Shown: positions 46,901 through 59,065 of the stretch, one piece after another | Layout: every line of letters begins with the position of its first letter | Numbering within the stretch: the stretch's first letter is position 1 | Source of the DNA: Puffinus mauretanicus | Taxonomy: Eukaryota; Chordata; Aves; Procellariiformes; Procellariidae | Direction of reading: 5' to 3' | DNA: 64,000 nucleotides | Assembly (NCBI GenBank): GCA_023333565.1 | Contig: JAJKFH010001094.1 | Location: forward strand, 3,968,001 to 4,032,000 | Position numbers and translations under genes: made by a program | The notes under the pieces: model-generated | What the model was told of the DNA's origin: nothing | The model's database searches: none | Seen by the model: the letters and a program-made list of their open reading frames with translations, nothing else

Positions 46901-49900
46901 TGATGTTTCAATCTAATACGTATTGAATAATACATAATAATTAATCATACTAGTATATGTGCATTATTTTCAAAAGTCTTCTATTTCCTTAAAATGTTTC
47001 TGCAGTGGTTAGGGTTAAAAGTTTATGTGACTGGCTTTTGAAGTCAACAGGAAGAATATATGCTAAGTGTAAGAGGGATAGCAATTTAAATCTGAAAGTC
47101 AATTGGTTTGAAATAAATATATAGAAGTCTTAAGATGAGTAATTTAATCTTATTTTATGATGAATCAAGAGTATCCACACAGTCACTTCAGCAAAGTAGA
47201 TGGGAAGTGTGGTGGTTTGTTTTTTTTTAACTAACGCTATAGAAATCCACTATACCTGGATTTTGTGCCAAAGCCCTCAGATGGCTCTAGCAAAAAATAC
47301 TTGTATATGCTTGGCCTGAGAACTGTCATAAGAAACTACGTATCCCAGGGAAGATAGGAAAAGAAACTGTGAACCGCACCCTACCATAAAATTAAGTTGC
47401 TAAGTACTTTCACTAGGAGAAAATGGTTATATTTAAGATCAGAATACAGCCTGAGCTAAGGGAACGCAGCTCCCAGTAACTTCACCTGAAATACTTGCCT
47501 GTGGTTTTGGGGCTGAATTTTTTCCCCCAACTGAATAAATAACTTAGAAATTATCTTTTTGCATTTTGAGCAAGTAAAAAAAAAAAAAATGTCTACATAC
47601 CAGTATGGATCAGTACTGCTGTGAACAGATGTTATTCAAATGCTACTTGCTCCTGGAAAAGTTGGTTGAAATGTGAGGATGTGGTTAATGAATTGGTGCA
47701 TGTGTTTTCAACTCACACATTCCAGTTTTTAATGACTTAGCACAATCTAAAATGGGGTTCTTTTTCTTCTTACCTGTTTTTATTTTTTTAGTATCAAAAA
47801 TTTATTGAGGCAAATTAAAAAATAACTTAAATAGAACAGTAAAGAGAGCAGGAAAAGGAGCAATTTACAATTCTTATAGGAATATCTATTTTGAACCTTT
47901 GGAATATAGTGTGTTTGAAACTGATTTAAGATTTGCCTACACAATTAGCTAGAGGAATGTCAAAATGACATTTAAACTGCAAGATAATACATTATTTTAG
48001 TTTCATCATAACTACAAGAATAAGAGAAATTCCTCTTTTTTTATTTACCATGAGCATTTTATTGCCATGAAAGATCTCTTATAAATCAAAATTATACATA
48101 TTTTTGTCATGATTAAAAAACATCACAATAAGAGAATTAACGACTTCACAGAACATGTTAAATGAGCTTGCTGTTGATGATGGTTTCGACTCCTGTAGGT
48201 GAGGAGTATGTGTAAGTGTAAGGCTTTATATTGGATGAGTGTATTTACAATTTAAATAAATTTATTTAATGCAATTTTTTTAAATACCCGACAACTAAAC
48301 ACAGTCCGTTGAAGTCAGTGGAAGGATTACAGCTGACTTTTGTGAATTAGGCATAAAGTTCTTAGAGGTCTCTTTCGAAAGAAGCAAATATGCCCCATTC
48401 TTTTCAGCATAGCTATGCAGCACATGCACCTGTCCCACTTAGGCTTGGGGAAAGAGGGAGAACTTAAGCCTATGTTTAAAATTAAGCATGTGCCTTAACT
48501 GTTGTTCCCCACTAAAACTGCGTTCCCTTTTTAAGGACCTTAAGTCCTTGAAAATACGTACTGAAGAGTATTTTATTCTTGTGCCATAGATCTACTGTGG
48601 TACGTATTAATCTACCATTTTAAAGAGATAACGTGTTTCTAAAAGTGTGTTTCATTTGTATCTTTGTATTAAACTGCAGTTGTGCAACCTTATTCTTTAT
48701 AAATGTTGTTTATCACAATGACTTTCCTGTTCTTTTTTTCCTAAATTTTTCAGTAAAAAAGACTCTTGCTTCATGTTGCATCCACTTATAATACAATTTG
48801 CATAATAATTGAAAGCAGGTTGATGACAAAGTGTAAATTGTATTCAGAAAACAAAAAAGTTGACATTTAGTACTATTTTTTCAAGTACAGGGGAAAAAAA
48901 TACTTCGAGGTGTAAAATATATTGAAAATGAGAAAAAATGCAATTCATTGGAGCTTGCAATGACATGAGTATTCTGTAGTACAAGAATGTGCACTTTTTT
49001 CCTCATTAAAAATATCATATAACTTATTTGTTTTAGAACTTGCATTATGCTGCTAATGCATTTCCTCTATTACAAATGTGTATTATTTTTTATAGTATTA
49101 TAGGATAGAGGAAGAAAGGAAAATATGTAGAGAACTAACTGTAAGCAAACAAAATTGATGCTTTTTGAAGGATAAAGGAAAGGTGGTGGAGTTAATTGCG
49201 TACAGTTCCAAGTAGCTTCAGAACTAGCAGGAGGAAATTAGCTGTTGTGTGAAAACAGCATGAAATGTAATTCAGAGCAGCTGTCTAATTTATCAGCAAG
49301 AACAAACTGCTCATGTTCTTAAACTGTACTCAATTACTCTATCCGACCTTCTTTGACTTGTTCAGCCTGGTAGTGTTTGCTTAAAACTAAAACTAAAGAA
49401 AGTTTGCCAACCTTTTAAAATAAACTAAAAGAATCCCATGAGTTTCCTTCGCAATATACTTCCATTAACTTTTGAATTTATATAACTCTGCACTCATCGC
49501 TTCTTTGGAAGAGTTATATGGCATTCTTTACTTAACAGTGCAGAGTCAATAAACTTACATTCTTTTGTGACTGATTTCAAAATATTGCTAAACTGATGGT
49601 CTATAACACCAAACTAAGGGATTCTTTGCTATAGGAAATGACTGTGAAACCTTGAGATAAAAACTACACTTTGCTGGTAGCCCATTGGGATTGCTGTTCT
49701 ATTCTGTGATTGTCATATTTCCTCATGTACTGACCATGGCTCTGTTCATTCTGTTTTTCAGAAAAATCTTTTAAGCTCTATTCCCTCTACATTCTGGTTG
49801 GGAATTGGAACAAAATATATAAACCAACAACAGAACAGATATTCAACCAGAATAAAACAATGTAACAACACAGATTTTTAATCACATACTCCAATTTACA

Positions 49901-50027
49901 CTGTCAGTCTCTTCTAAAGCCCCATCAGCTGTTGTTGCAAATGTGAATGTTCTGTTACAGAACAGAAATTACTTTTAACATTTTGAATTTTAATATTACT
50001 TCTTTTTTCAGTGTACGTAAGATATTT
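43970..50027. other. Very AT-rich stretch without young repeats
   Basis: About 6 kb with few CpGs, only short poly-A/T tracts (44606, 45300, 47221, 47576), and no recognised gene or transposon. 47.8-49.6 kb is the most AT-rich part (about 70%). A strong plus acceptor-like tract sits at 47770-47793, but the following bases are AT-rich and stop-filled. The texture suits a large intron or gene-poor DNA. Confidence 0.5.
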
Positions 50028-50312
50028 ACGTCACAGAACCACAGAAGGGTTGAGGTTGGAAAGGACCACTGGAGGTCAGCTGGTCCAACCCCCCTGCTCA
50101 AGCAGGGCCACCTACAGCCAGTGGCCCAGGACTACGATCAGATGGCTTTTGAGTATCTCCACGGATGGAGACTCCACAACCTCCCTGGGCAATCTATGCC
50201 AGTGGCTGGTCACCCTCACAGTGAAAAAGTGTTTCTTGATGTTCAGATGGCACCTCCTGTGTTTCAGTTTGTGCCCATTGCCTCTGATCGTGTGAGCAGG
50301 CACCAGAAAATT
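50028..50312 (-). mobile_element. 5'-truncated CR1 LINE with avian-type 3' end
   Basis: The left end, TCACAGAACCACAGAA, is the reverse complement of the short-repeat CR1 terminus. It is followed by GGTTGAGGTTGGAAAGGACC, CTGGTCCAACCCCCCTGCTC and later CAGTTTGTGCCCATTGCCTC. The match to the CR1 3' end is close, so this is the youngest LINE in the window. The insertion is minus-strand and 5'-truncated at about 50310, as most CR1 copies are. The 142-codon plus frame (49947-50375) and the 123-codon minus frame (50112-50483) over it are repeat-derived and not genes. Confidence 0.95.
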
Positions 50313-51155
50313 CTGTATATAATTCTGGCGAATACTGTTACTGCAGACGGGAAAAAAAAAAAGTATTTTTTTTAAAGCTTCCATGCTGTTTCGATGATTT
50401 AGCAAACCTTGCTTATTATTCCTCTGACGAGCAGGACAATTGCTTCTGTAGAAAACTTGCGTGTCTTTGGTAATACTGATCACAGTGGAGCCTTTTGGTG
50501 CTTTACCTAAAAAAACCTTTCAGATGATATAATTTCTGCAACTGAAATGTAAAAATCAGCCTCCAGTCCTTTTTAGAATTTTCCTGCTTTCAACTTTTTT
50601 CCTCTGTAAATTAAACATCTCTTTTGCAATAGAGAAAGCAGATAGCAATTCTGTTGAACCAATGTACTTCAGGTATATTTTTATCTGTATTAGTGATGCA
50701 ACTTAGACCTCTTCAGACATACTTTTGGGTCATTTTTAGGGTCTTAGTAAAACTAACTCAGTTCTAAAAGTATATATGTATATACATATGTTCTGTAAAG
50801 TAAACAGAAACAGTCTAAGGTTGTATATATATTAAAAAAACATACCTTGGTAATAGTTACAGACTTAAATCTACAGTTAAACCAAATGCTATTGAGAAAG
50901 TGCTAGTCACTAGGGGTTTTGGACAAAGGTATTGTCAAGTGAACTAGAGCTTGGGTGGAACATTTATAGGAGCAGTGTAATGTTTCAAGGTTCTGCAAGA
51001 CGTCTTGCAAGGTACTTTTGATTTAGAAACTTTAAGGGTACAAAATCAGCATGGTGTATCTGTATAGGTAAGAGTGACTGTGTGACAGGTCTCAAAATAC
51101 AGCAATGTACAAGTGCTCCTTGAGAGGTCTTGCAGGGTTTTATACTTGGTTATAT
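50313..51155. other. Non-coding DNA
   Basis: A TATATGTATATACATA patch at 50773-50790. No gene recognised; the right end may be a further, unreadably diverged part of the next CR1. Confidence 0.45.
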
Positions 51156-51159
51156 TTTG

Positions 51160-51740
51160 TCTGCAGTGGAACAAAGTGCCAAATCATTACTGGGAGTGAT
51201 TATGCACACAAAGACTGATGGAGTGGGAAATAAGTAATAAAGAGTATGGTATACAATGGCATCTGGATTTCTGGGTGGACTGCTCATAGACAGGGTTAAG
51301 TGACTGAAATTAAATACAATCCAGCGTAAAAGTCAGAAACAAAATGTTTGAGTTCAGAGAAGGAAGACTTTGAAGTGAGAAACAATGGTTCTGAAAGAAA
51401 GTGAATCTGAATTCACAGCTAAGTGCCATGGCAGAGCGTATTTCTGTGCAAGGGAACTTCATGCTACCTCTGGTTTTGTCTTCCAGCAGAACTTGTATAA
51501 ATACCATGTCCAGTTCTGGTGTATAGTAATTGAGAAGAGCACTGAGAAATAAGGTGTGGTATGAGATGTAAGAATCATACTTGTAAAGGAAGACTCAGAG
51601 CTGTGTTTGTTTAGCTTTGTAAGAGAAGTTTGTAAGACAACTTGACTGCAGGGTATGACAGGAGTTCGCTTATAGAGAGCACTTCAGTCTAACAGACAAA
51701 GGTCTACCAAGATACAGTGTCTCTGTGAAGGACACTAAGG
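51160..51740 (+). repeat. Ancient CR1 fragment
   Basis: ATACCATGTCCAGTTCTGGT, GAGAAGAGCACTGAGAAA, TTGTAAAGGAAGACTCAGAG, TGTTTAGCTTTGTAAGAGAA and CTTCAGTCTAACAGACAAAG lie in the same order as in old CR1 (GTGTCCAGTTCTGG ... AGAGAAGAGC ... AGACTCAAGGAGCT ... TATTTAGCTTAACAAAGAGAA ... CTTCA.TCTAGCAGA.AAAGG). Plus orientation. The left limit is uncertain. Confidence 0.85.
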
Positions 51741-54700
51741 ACACTGTGTGGGTGTTAGAAGGGTTCCTTCCCTCCCAGCTGAAGTCATATTCCATCTTGA
51801 AACTTCTAAGTGCCTTCACCTCGCACCAAGCTTGAGTTTCTTGTCAGTGCCTCTGTGACCTTTTCTGACTCAACTCACGTTCCGTTGGTTTCCTAAGGAC
51901 TCACCCACATCACTGAACATTTTTGCATCTGTCTAATCCTTTTTCATGCTTGGAATATCCTTCCTTGCCAAAGCTCCCTCTCTGCCCATTTTTTCCTTTC
52001 AAACACAGGTTGTTGCATGGGGACCCACAACATTATAAATTGTAAAGTAATGTGGAATAAAGCAATGAAACGTCTTCAGGGGAGAACACCATCCATTCTT
52101 CTGTGCACTTGAGCTTACTTTAGTCACCCATTTGCTGCTTCTGGTTAGTGTTGCACTGAATATTGATTTGTAGCTCACTGTGTATCCCATCGCACTGTTA
52201 TTTTTGCTGAGGTGCACGCTGTGCATAGCTTTTAGCTCAGCCAAAGGTGATCTTTGGGTATCCTGGTGGAGGTGCTAGGAGGTATCACACAGTCCTGGGG
52301 CTTAATGCAGGTGACTGTATTAAGCAAAGATCATCCTTATGTGCTGTCCACATCTGTGCATATGGTATGTAGGTGGGCATTTTGAAAGCACTTCGGTATC
52401 TTGGCTGGCCTAGGCTTGCTAAAACTGTATAGGAATTATGCTTCATAGGAGAAAAAAAGAAAACAAAATCCTAACATCCTACAGTTCCTTAAGACTGCTG
52501 TTAGAGTTGCACAAATGAGCTTGAACAATTCAGTTCCAAACATGTCTTCCTTACTCATGGTTTGTTGGTTTTGTTTTTTGTTTTTTTTTCCTTCCAAAAC
52601 AATAGAGAAAATCTTCCTTGTTTGCAAAGCTTTCCTGGGTCGTGTATTCCAGTGGGGTTATAGGGCATATTTCTGGGGACATGAAGCATTTCTTGTGCCC
52701 ACTTCTACTTTGCTATAGGGAGAACTTCTGCAAAGTGAGCAATCTGAGGAAGGGGAGCATGATCGGTGGAAAAACAGGAGAAACCTTTTCCTTGAAAATA
52801 AGCAGATGAATCTGCATTTACTCATCAATTAATGACATGAGTTGTACTTTTAAATAAAAACATATAGAAAGTAATTGTAAAAAATTGTTTCCATAATCAT
52901 TTCATGATGAGATATGAGCAGTTTAAAGTCAGAAAAGACTTTTTCTTGCAAATTATTCACAGGTGCAGAGTTTGAGACAAATCTTGATTGCGAACATTAC
53001 TTAACAGTAACAATTGCATCTCATTTTAACACAGATTTTATGTAAGTGAAAATGACTGAGGAAGGTTTCAAGTCATCCTTGAATCTCAAAAGAGCCTGTT
53101 GCTGAAGAGAGAGAGAGCTGATGCCAGATGTATAACAGTTCCCAAGATTTATAGAAGAGAGATGCTTGAGGACTGTAGGGAATCAGAAGGACCACAGTGG
53201 AATCGGAATGGCTAATAAATTACAGATGACAGAATTGGCTGCCCGGAGTGGTTGTGAGATCAAATTATCTTTGTCATAGTAGTTCTATTTTTAAGATGCG
53301 TGTGATGAGGAAGGGTTGTTGGATTCAACCTTTGCCTATAACAGGTGGTTTATGAGTAAGTCAGGAGTGGTCTGGAAGTAAAAAAAAGTCAGTGTTTTGT
53401 TTTGACGAAACAGGCTTGCAAGTCTTCCATTGGTTAGGGATGTAGTACACTGGTGTACAGTATATTTATTGTAGTCAAAAATGAATCAATTTATCACCAG
53501 GACTTCAGGTGCCAGTTCAGTAAGTTCGAGATGTGCCTAAATCTGCATGTGTGTGTAGCTGCGTTGACCTATGTTGTGAGAAAAATGTGGTACCTGCTTC
53601 AACATCTTTTTAAGTCAGTTTATAATCCGAAGTGGAAATGGAAGTGAACCCAGGAATAACAAGATCACAGATGTTTTTCGTTTGAATCTGGTTGTTACCA
53701 CACAACGGGTCTGAGATTATTTCCCTACAGCTTGGTTAGCAGTAGGCTGAACCCCCCCAGCTGATTTTCTCTTAAAAAGAATTGGGAGCCCTTGTATAAA
53801 CCTGCTCATCTTTGTGTGTTGGCCATAAACTCTGACAAAGGAGCAGATCAGGCAGATAAGGTGAGTATTGTTTCTTAGCACAGCTTTTTGCAGAGTGACT
53901 TTGGGTCTGTGCCTTTGTCATTGACATGTTACACATTTGAAAAATTTCACATAACTGAAATGGCAAATAATTGGCCTGTCTGCATTGAGGGAGGATAGTC
54001 ATGATCTTTTATACATCTTAAAACAGTAATAAAAACTGCAATAGTTTATTAAAATATCTGTAAAAGCTTATTTGTTTTTAGTTAGGACTCTCAGTAGAAA
54101 AACAAGTGGCAGGAAAATGTTCTTTTTTGTAAAGATAGATATATGTTGGGTAGGTCTGTCATGATGATATTATTAAAAAAGTGGTTTATTCTGATAATAA
54201 ATGGATTTTTGGTTCCATCACAAAGCTTGCTGAGATCCATCACTATTCCCTTGCTGAGATAAAGAAAGCACAAACAAAAGGTTCTGTTTGGAAAAGAAGA
54301 ATCCAGCCTGAGAATGGTGACCACTGACAGTAGTTATGGATGTAGCTGAGGCATGATGTTTTGGTGCTTTTAGAAACAGTAGGATCAACATGCACTGCTC
54401 AAATCATTACTATGGCTTTCATGTTCTTATAACTTTTCTGTGTGCCTGACCAGCTGTTTGAGAAGTATGACATGAGTTTGTCTTGATGGAGTTTCAAGGT
54501 TGGACTTCTTTTAATGATCAGGCAATTACTTTTTGTTTCATATCTGTATATGCTGCTAGCATGATTCAAAGTATGTGGCAAGTGGCACTTTGTTCCAGTG
54601 ACTCGATCTGCATTTCTCCTCTCTCCTTTTGGCAATTAGATCTAGTTAGTAATCAGCTCTTTAAATCCAGAGCACTACTTCTTATCTTCTTGGGCAGTAC

Positions 54701-55832
54701 CATTACAGTGAAGCTCTGATCTTCACTGGAGTCCATAGCTGTTACTTTAAAAACAGTAATAATACAGTATGAATGTGCAATGAAAGAATAAAAATACGCT
54801 GTTTATCTTGTTGTCAAAAGGATGTCCTTTCCTATAATCTTAGAATGCTTTTATGTTTGATATCCAAGTACTTTATTGTACAATCAGCATTCCTGCTTCA
54901 AAGAGGGTGACTTGTTAATCATCTCTCTGTCGCTTAAGGGCAAGGGTAACAAGGTCACTGGAGAGAAAAAAATTAGAGTAGAAAGTGTTCCTTGTGTGTA
55001 TTGTTTTGCTCATTGAAGTCTCTCTCCTTTATAATCTTTATTCTCCATAAATTGTAAATAACATGATTTGACAGAAATATAGATTGCCTTACTACACAGT
55101 AATGAATGCTTTAAAAATCATGATCATTTGGGAAACTATGCCAAGAAGCAGAGAATTTTGTCTTCAGTCATCCAAAAATGTGCATTACAGAGCTCATCTT
55201 CATCTTTGGCATCTATCAAGCAGCTCGCTGGAAGCAGCAGAGCTAGTAAACAAAGCATGTTGGAGTAAAATGGTCCCCCATGGGGAATAATTTAAAGTCA
55301 TAGTGAAGTGGTGTTTTTCAAAAGACATCAAATTACATTTCCACTGGAATTTCAGACATATGAAATGCATGTGTGATGGAGAGTTCAGGTTAAAAGAGGC
55401 TGCTGCTTCTGCATTCACTGAAAAGCTCAACAACTCACATGTATCTCAATCTCTCACATTCTGGCTCTGTACAAGCCCACAGTACTTCTACCAATTTGTA
55501 AGAACATTATTGAAGGCATGACAAGATCTTTCTTTTTTATTTTCTTTTTTATTAGTCTGTTTTATATGTACAAAACCAGAGGCTAATAAGTAGATACTGT
55601 TTTATTGTCTCTCCAGCTGGGCTGCTTTTATATTTTCAAACACATACAGTATGTCCATAATATATCGATAGACAGGATACAAGGACCTCTAACAAAGAAA
55701 CAGGGAATTGAAACCACAACTTTTTAAGGGTGGTTTTTTTTGTTCTGTTTACCTGACAGCTGTCTCTCTTGTTTCATTGCATAGCTGGAGATTGCATTTA
55801 GCCCAGGCAGTGAATCGGCTTACCTGAAAGCC
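51741..55832. other. Non-coding DNA
   Basis: No gene or classifiable repeat seen. 55.05-55.52 kb has mixed composition, few low-complexity runs, and two short consecutive plus frames (55084-55290, 55303-55521); its texture resembles conserved non-coding sequence, but that cannot be tested here. Confidence 0.45.
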
Positions 55833-55958
55833 AAATTTTTGTCCAGAACCCTCAGTAAGAACTGCTGCATTCTCTAAACCAAACTCCACAAAGAGTTGCA
55901 GGTGTACATGCTTGGAAGATGGTTTAGGAAGAGGATGGTGGAGATGGGTCACAGGCAA
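55833..55958 (-). CDS. Exon-like open frame with consensus donor (low confidence)
   Basis: On the minus strand GGCTTTCAG|GTAAGC, a near-perfect donor just left of 55824, ends an open frame. The peptide before it contains LFVEFGLENAAVLTEGSG, and the acceptor CTAAACCATCTTCCAAG would start a phase-0 exon of 87 bp at about 55911 (exon about 55825-55911). The residue content is protein-like. I do not recognise the family and no partner exon was confirmed. CAGGTAAG is expected about once per 65 kb per strand by chance. Confidence 0.22.
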
Positions 55959-56539
55959 GATTTTACACTTCTCTCAAACAAAGATACTATTATATTCTCT
56001 CTTCTTGACAATTGTTTAGCAAAAGCTAAACTTTGCTATGGTGAGCTGCGAGAAACTACTGTGAGCTTTGTGCAAGTACGAACAGGTCTTTGTTTAGGGA
56101 ATTTTGGAAAATAATATTTAACAAAATGATCTGTAGATTGAACCGTTTTTCAAGATAGAGACCTGCCAAATCCATCACACTTTTAGCCACAATTCTAAAG
56201 TATCTTACTGTTAGTAAACTCCAAATTACCAGAACTTCCTGTTAATGCCTCACAGACTTCCAAATAGCAAACCATACTGCAAATCTCACCTACATGTCTT
56301 TTAATGTTGACTTTATATGGATAGTCTGCTTTTATTAAGATAATAATATTACTGAGAGTTAAGTTAGGCTAATAGACTATAGAGACCCAATTCTTTGCGT
56401 ATGATGTGATATCCATCTTGTGATCTCTACCATCAAGACCCACATGAAGTTACTTTTCACCCCTCCTTTCTTCTGTATGCTGAATTCCTGCCTGCTTCCC
56501 CTTCCAATTACAGCCTCCATGTCAGTGCTGTCTTCTCAG

Positions 56540-57010
56540 AAGCCGAACCTGCTGATTCGGTGGTAGTGGGAGGCTGATGGGGCAGGGTGAGACGTTAGGC
56601 GCCAGGGGCTCTGCTCTTGGAGGGCTGTATGCAGTGAGATGCTTTGGACAGCAGATGAAGTGAAGCCAGGGGTGGGGAACATTTAGCTGGGGAAGGGGCA
56701 GGGGACACTCCTACGTGCCGTGGGCCTGGAGGATGTGCCACGTAATGGGTAGGGCCAGGTGTGAAAGTGAAGGCAGTGCCGTATGGCATTTGGAAGGAGA
56801 GAGGCTGAACGGTGTGGAGCAAGTGCTGCTGAAGCCACAAGAATGCTTCAGCCATTTCCATGCGTTAAGGAGAGATGTTGGGGGAGAGGGGCTGTTTTAC
56901 ATCTGTCCTTGTCCATGGTCATCACTGCGCCGCACGGCTGGAGGGACTGGAGAGCAGAACGCATGCCTGGGTGTAATTGTGTAGCAACCATGTCTGACCT
57001 GAAACGTTAG
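56540..57010. other. GC-raised, CpG-bearing islet
   Basis: About 55% GC with scattered CpGs in DNA otherwise near 38% GC. Overlapping frames on both strands are open as a result. It may be an unrecognised old transposon, a small regulatory island or a decayed CpG island. No motif decides among these. Confidence 0.5.
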
Positions 57011-58679
57011 GGATGCTGCTGTGCACTGAGATGCAAAGTGACGCGGCTTGGCTGTTGTTCATTTGGGACTTACAAAAGGTACCTGAAAGCCACGCACAGC
57101 CCTTACTTTATCTCTGCTTGAAATTGTTCTTTGTGTAAAACCAGCCATCTCAGCCAAATAATCTCAGTGCATATAGTTAATTTAGTGGGGGATTTTTTTG
57201 TTTGGTGGGGTTTGTTTTGAAGATGCAGAGCAGTTGAAGTGATATGCTGCCACACACTCAAAAATACCCTGACCTACTCATTTGGAAAATCACCACCTTT
57301 TATGTTATATTCATTTAGCTTATCAGCCTAATTCACTGTGCAAGTGTTGCAGCAAGCTTGCTGCTTGGTTCACTGGTGACTTCGTAAATGCTCCCTCTTC
57401 CAGATAGCTGCCTAGTATCAGATTTCCCGTCCCTGTGTGTATCCCTGTGTTTCAGGTGCAACAAAAAAGTGTTAGAGCTTTTGAAAAATATGCTTTAAAG
57501 GAGCACTAGCATGTTAGTGTTTTCCAATTTCTGGAGGTCACACCACATTATAAGCAATTTTTGTGTTGTCACTCAAGAATGTTTGGGTAGTTACTCAGTT
57601 CAGATCTGCATTATTTTGAAATTCATGGCTTTTAGATTTGAACTGGATATTCAAAAAGTGGAAACACATTTCAGGTTCCTTCATTTGTTTTTATGGTGGT
57701 AGCATTTGGTGCCAAATGGGGCATTTTAATCACTTTTTTAATGCTGAAATTACGTGATTTTTTTTTTTTTTAGCATTCCACATCAGAGAAGTAAGGTAAT
57801 TAGAAGAAAAGATTCATTTGTGTGTCTATAGAGGTATACTTAGCAGTCTACTGAATTGTCATTTGAATTTCAAAATGGTTTGAAAAGTACAGGTTTACAT
57901 TTATTAAAAAAAAAAAAGGCCTCAGCAAGAAATTTTTTGCAGGGCAAGCACCATATGTAGTTTTATTGTGTTGTATATGGTGGTGATTTTAGCTTTCTAA
58001 GGAATACAGAGTAAGAAGTAAACCTGCATCTGCACTCTGCCGTTTTATTTTTTCATCACTGAAACTTCATTGATTTAAAAACTACAGGTGTGAAACTTTC
58101 CTCATTAAATTGCATACTACAGTTGATAGGGCAAATCCATCTAAACCATTATCTTCTCTCTGGAAAATGAAAAAAAATCTGAAGTGTTGCTGACCTGTTT
58201 TATCTGAGTATCATTGTAGCAAAAAAAGAAATAAGGGAAGGCATGCTCTTAAAATATTTAAGATATAAGAATTTGATGCATCTTTTTAAAAAGTAATATT
58301 TAGGGAGACTGAGAAAAAAAGACCTTTGCATTATTTGGTATTAGGTGTTCTTACAAGCCCATCAAATGCAGCTATTGAAAGTAACTGTAGTGTGTGAACA
58401 CTCTTGTTGGTATTGATGATTCCAGTAAGTTCAAAGATAATAAGACTGCATGCTGGATGGAGTTTTGGGATACGATAAGCTTAAAAGTCAACATACTGGG
58501 TGTGAAGGAAAAGCTGGAAGAAGAACTGCAACATAAGGGCTGCTTTGCTGAAGCTTTAGCTTCTATTTTTGCCTCGCTGAAGGTGAAAACACTTGTGTGT
58601 GCACACTTCATATCTAGAATTTCTTTCACTATCTGTTCTCGTAATGATCAAAGCAGCCTGTTCTTTTACTGTGTGTCAG
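57011..58679. other. AT-rich non-coding DNA
   Basis: Poly-T at about 57758-57771 and poly-A at about 57906-57917; nothing else recognised. Confidence 0.5.
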
Positions 58680-59065
58680 GAAAGATGGCACGAAGGTGGA
58701 GGGAAGTTAGTTACACAGACTTTCGCAGTCGGCACATGGGGTGAAATGGTGGCCCTTTAGAAAACGAAGACGGAACTCCCGCCTGTGGGTACAGGATCTC
58801 TGCAGAGGACTCAAACTTAGCAAGTCACACTGTGACAAGACCTGGGACGGGGCCGGGATTGTCCCCGCTAAGTTTAGGTTTGACAGTGAAATATTTGTCT
58901 GGTTACGAGACTGTTTCACCGGTCATGACTGCCAGCTTGTGTATGTCCCAGTGCTTCCCGAGTCTCCAGGAGTCATTCTGGTGGTGGCCCAGGCAGCAAA
59001 GCCAGTATCCGTGCCAGCGAATGCCACGTGCCAGCTCAGTGCGTGCTTAACCTTGAAAAGTTGCC
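58680..59065. other. CpG-bearing islet with a long open frame
   Basis: GC rises to about 52% and CpGs cluster. The plus frame 58741-59100 is open for 119 codons but has no ATG near its start (it opens at GTG). A short upstream segment, 58685-58740, reads ATGGCACGAAGGTGGAGGGA in the next frame and ends at GGG|GTGAAA. Neither peptide is recognised. Candidates are an alternative promoter or first exon, or an old insertion. Confidence 0.35.

Noticed and set aside
47761..47800. Strong plus acceptor tract ending TTTTTTTAG, and minus donor AACAG|GTAAGA
   Set aside because: The bases that would be exonic on either strand are AT-rich and full of stops; poly-T DNA creates acceptor look-alikes.
49947..50483. 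Plus frame of 142 codons and minus frame of 123 codons
   Set aside because: Both lie on the CR1 3' end copy at 50028-50312, a non-coding LINE tail plus part of broken ORF2.
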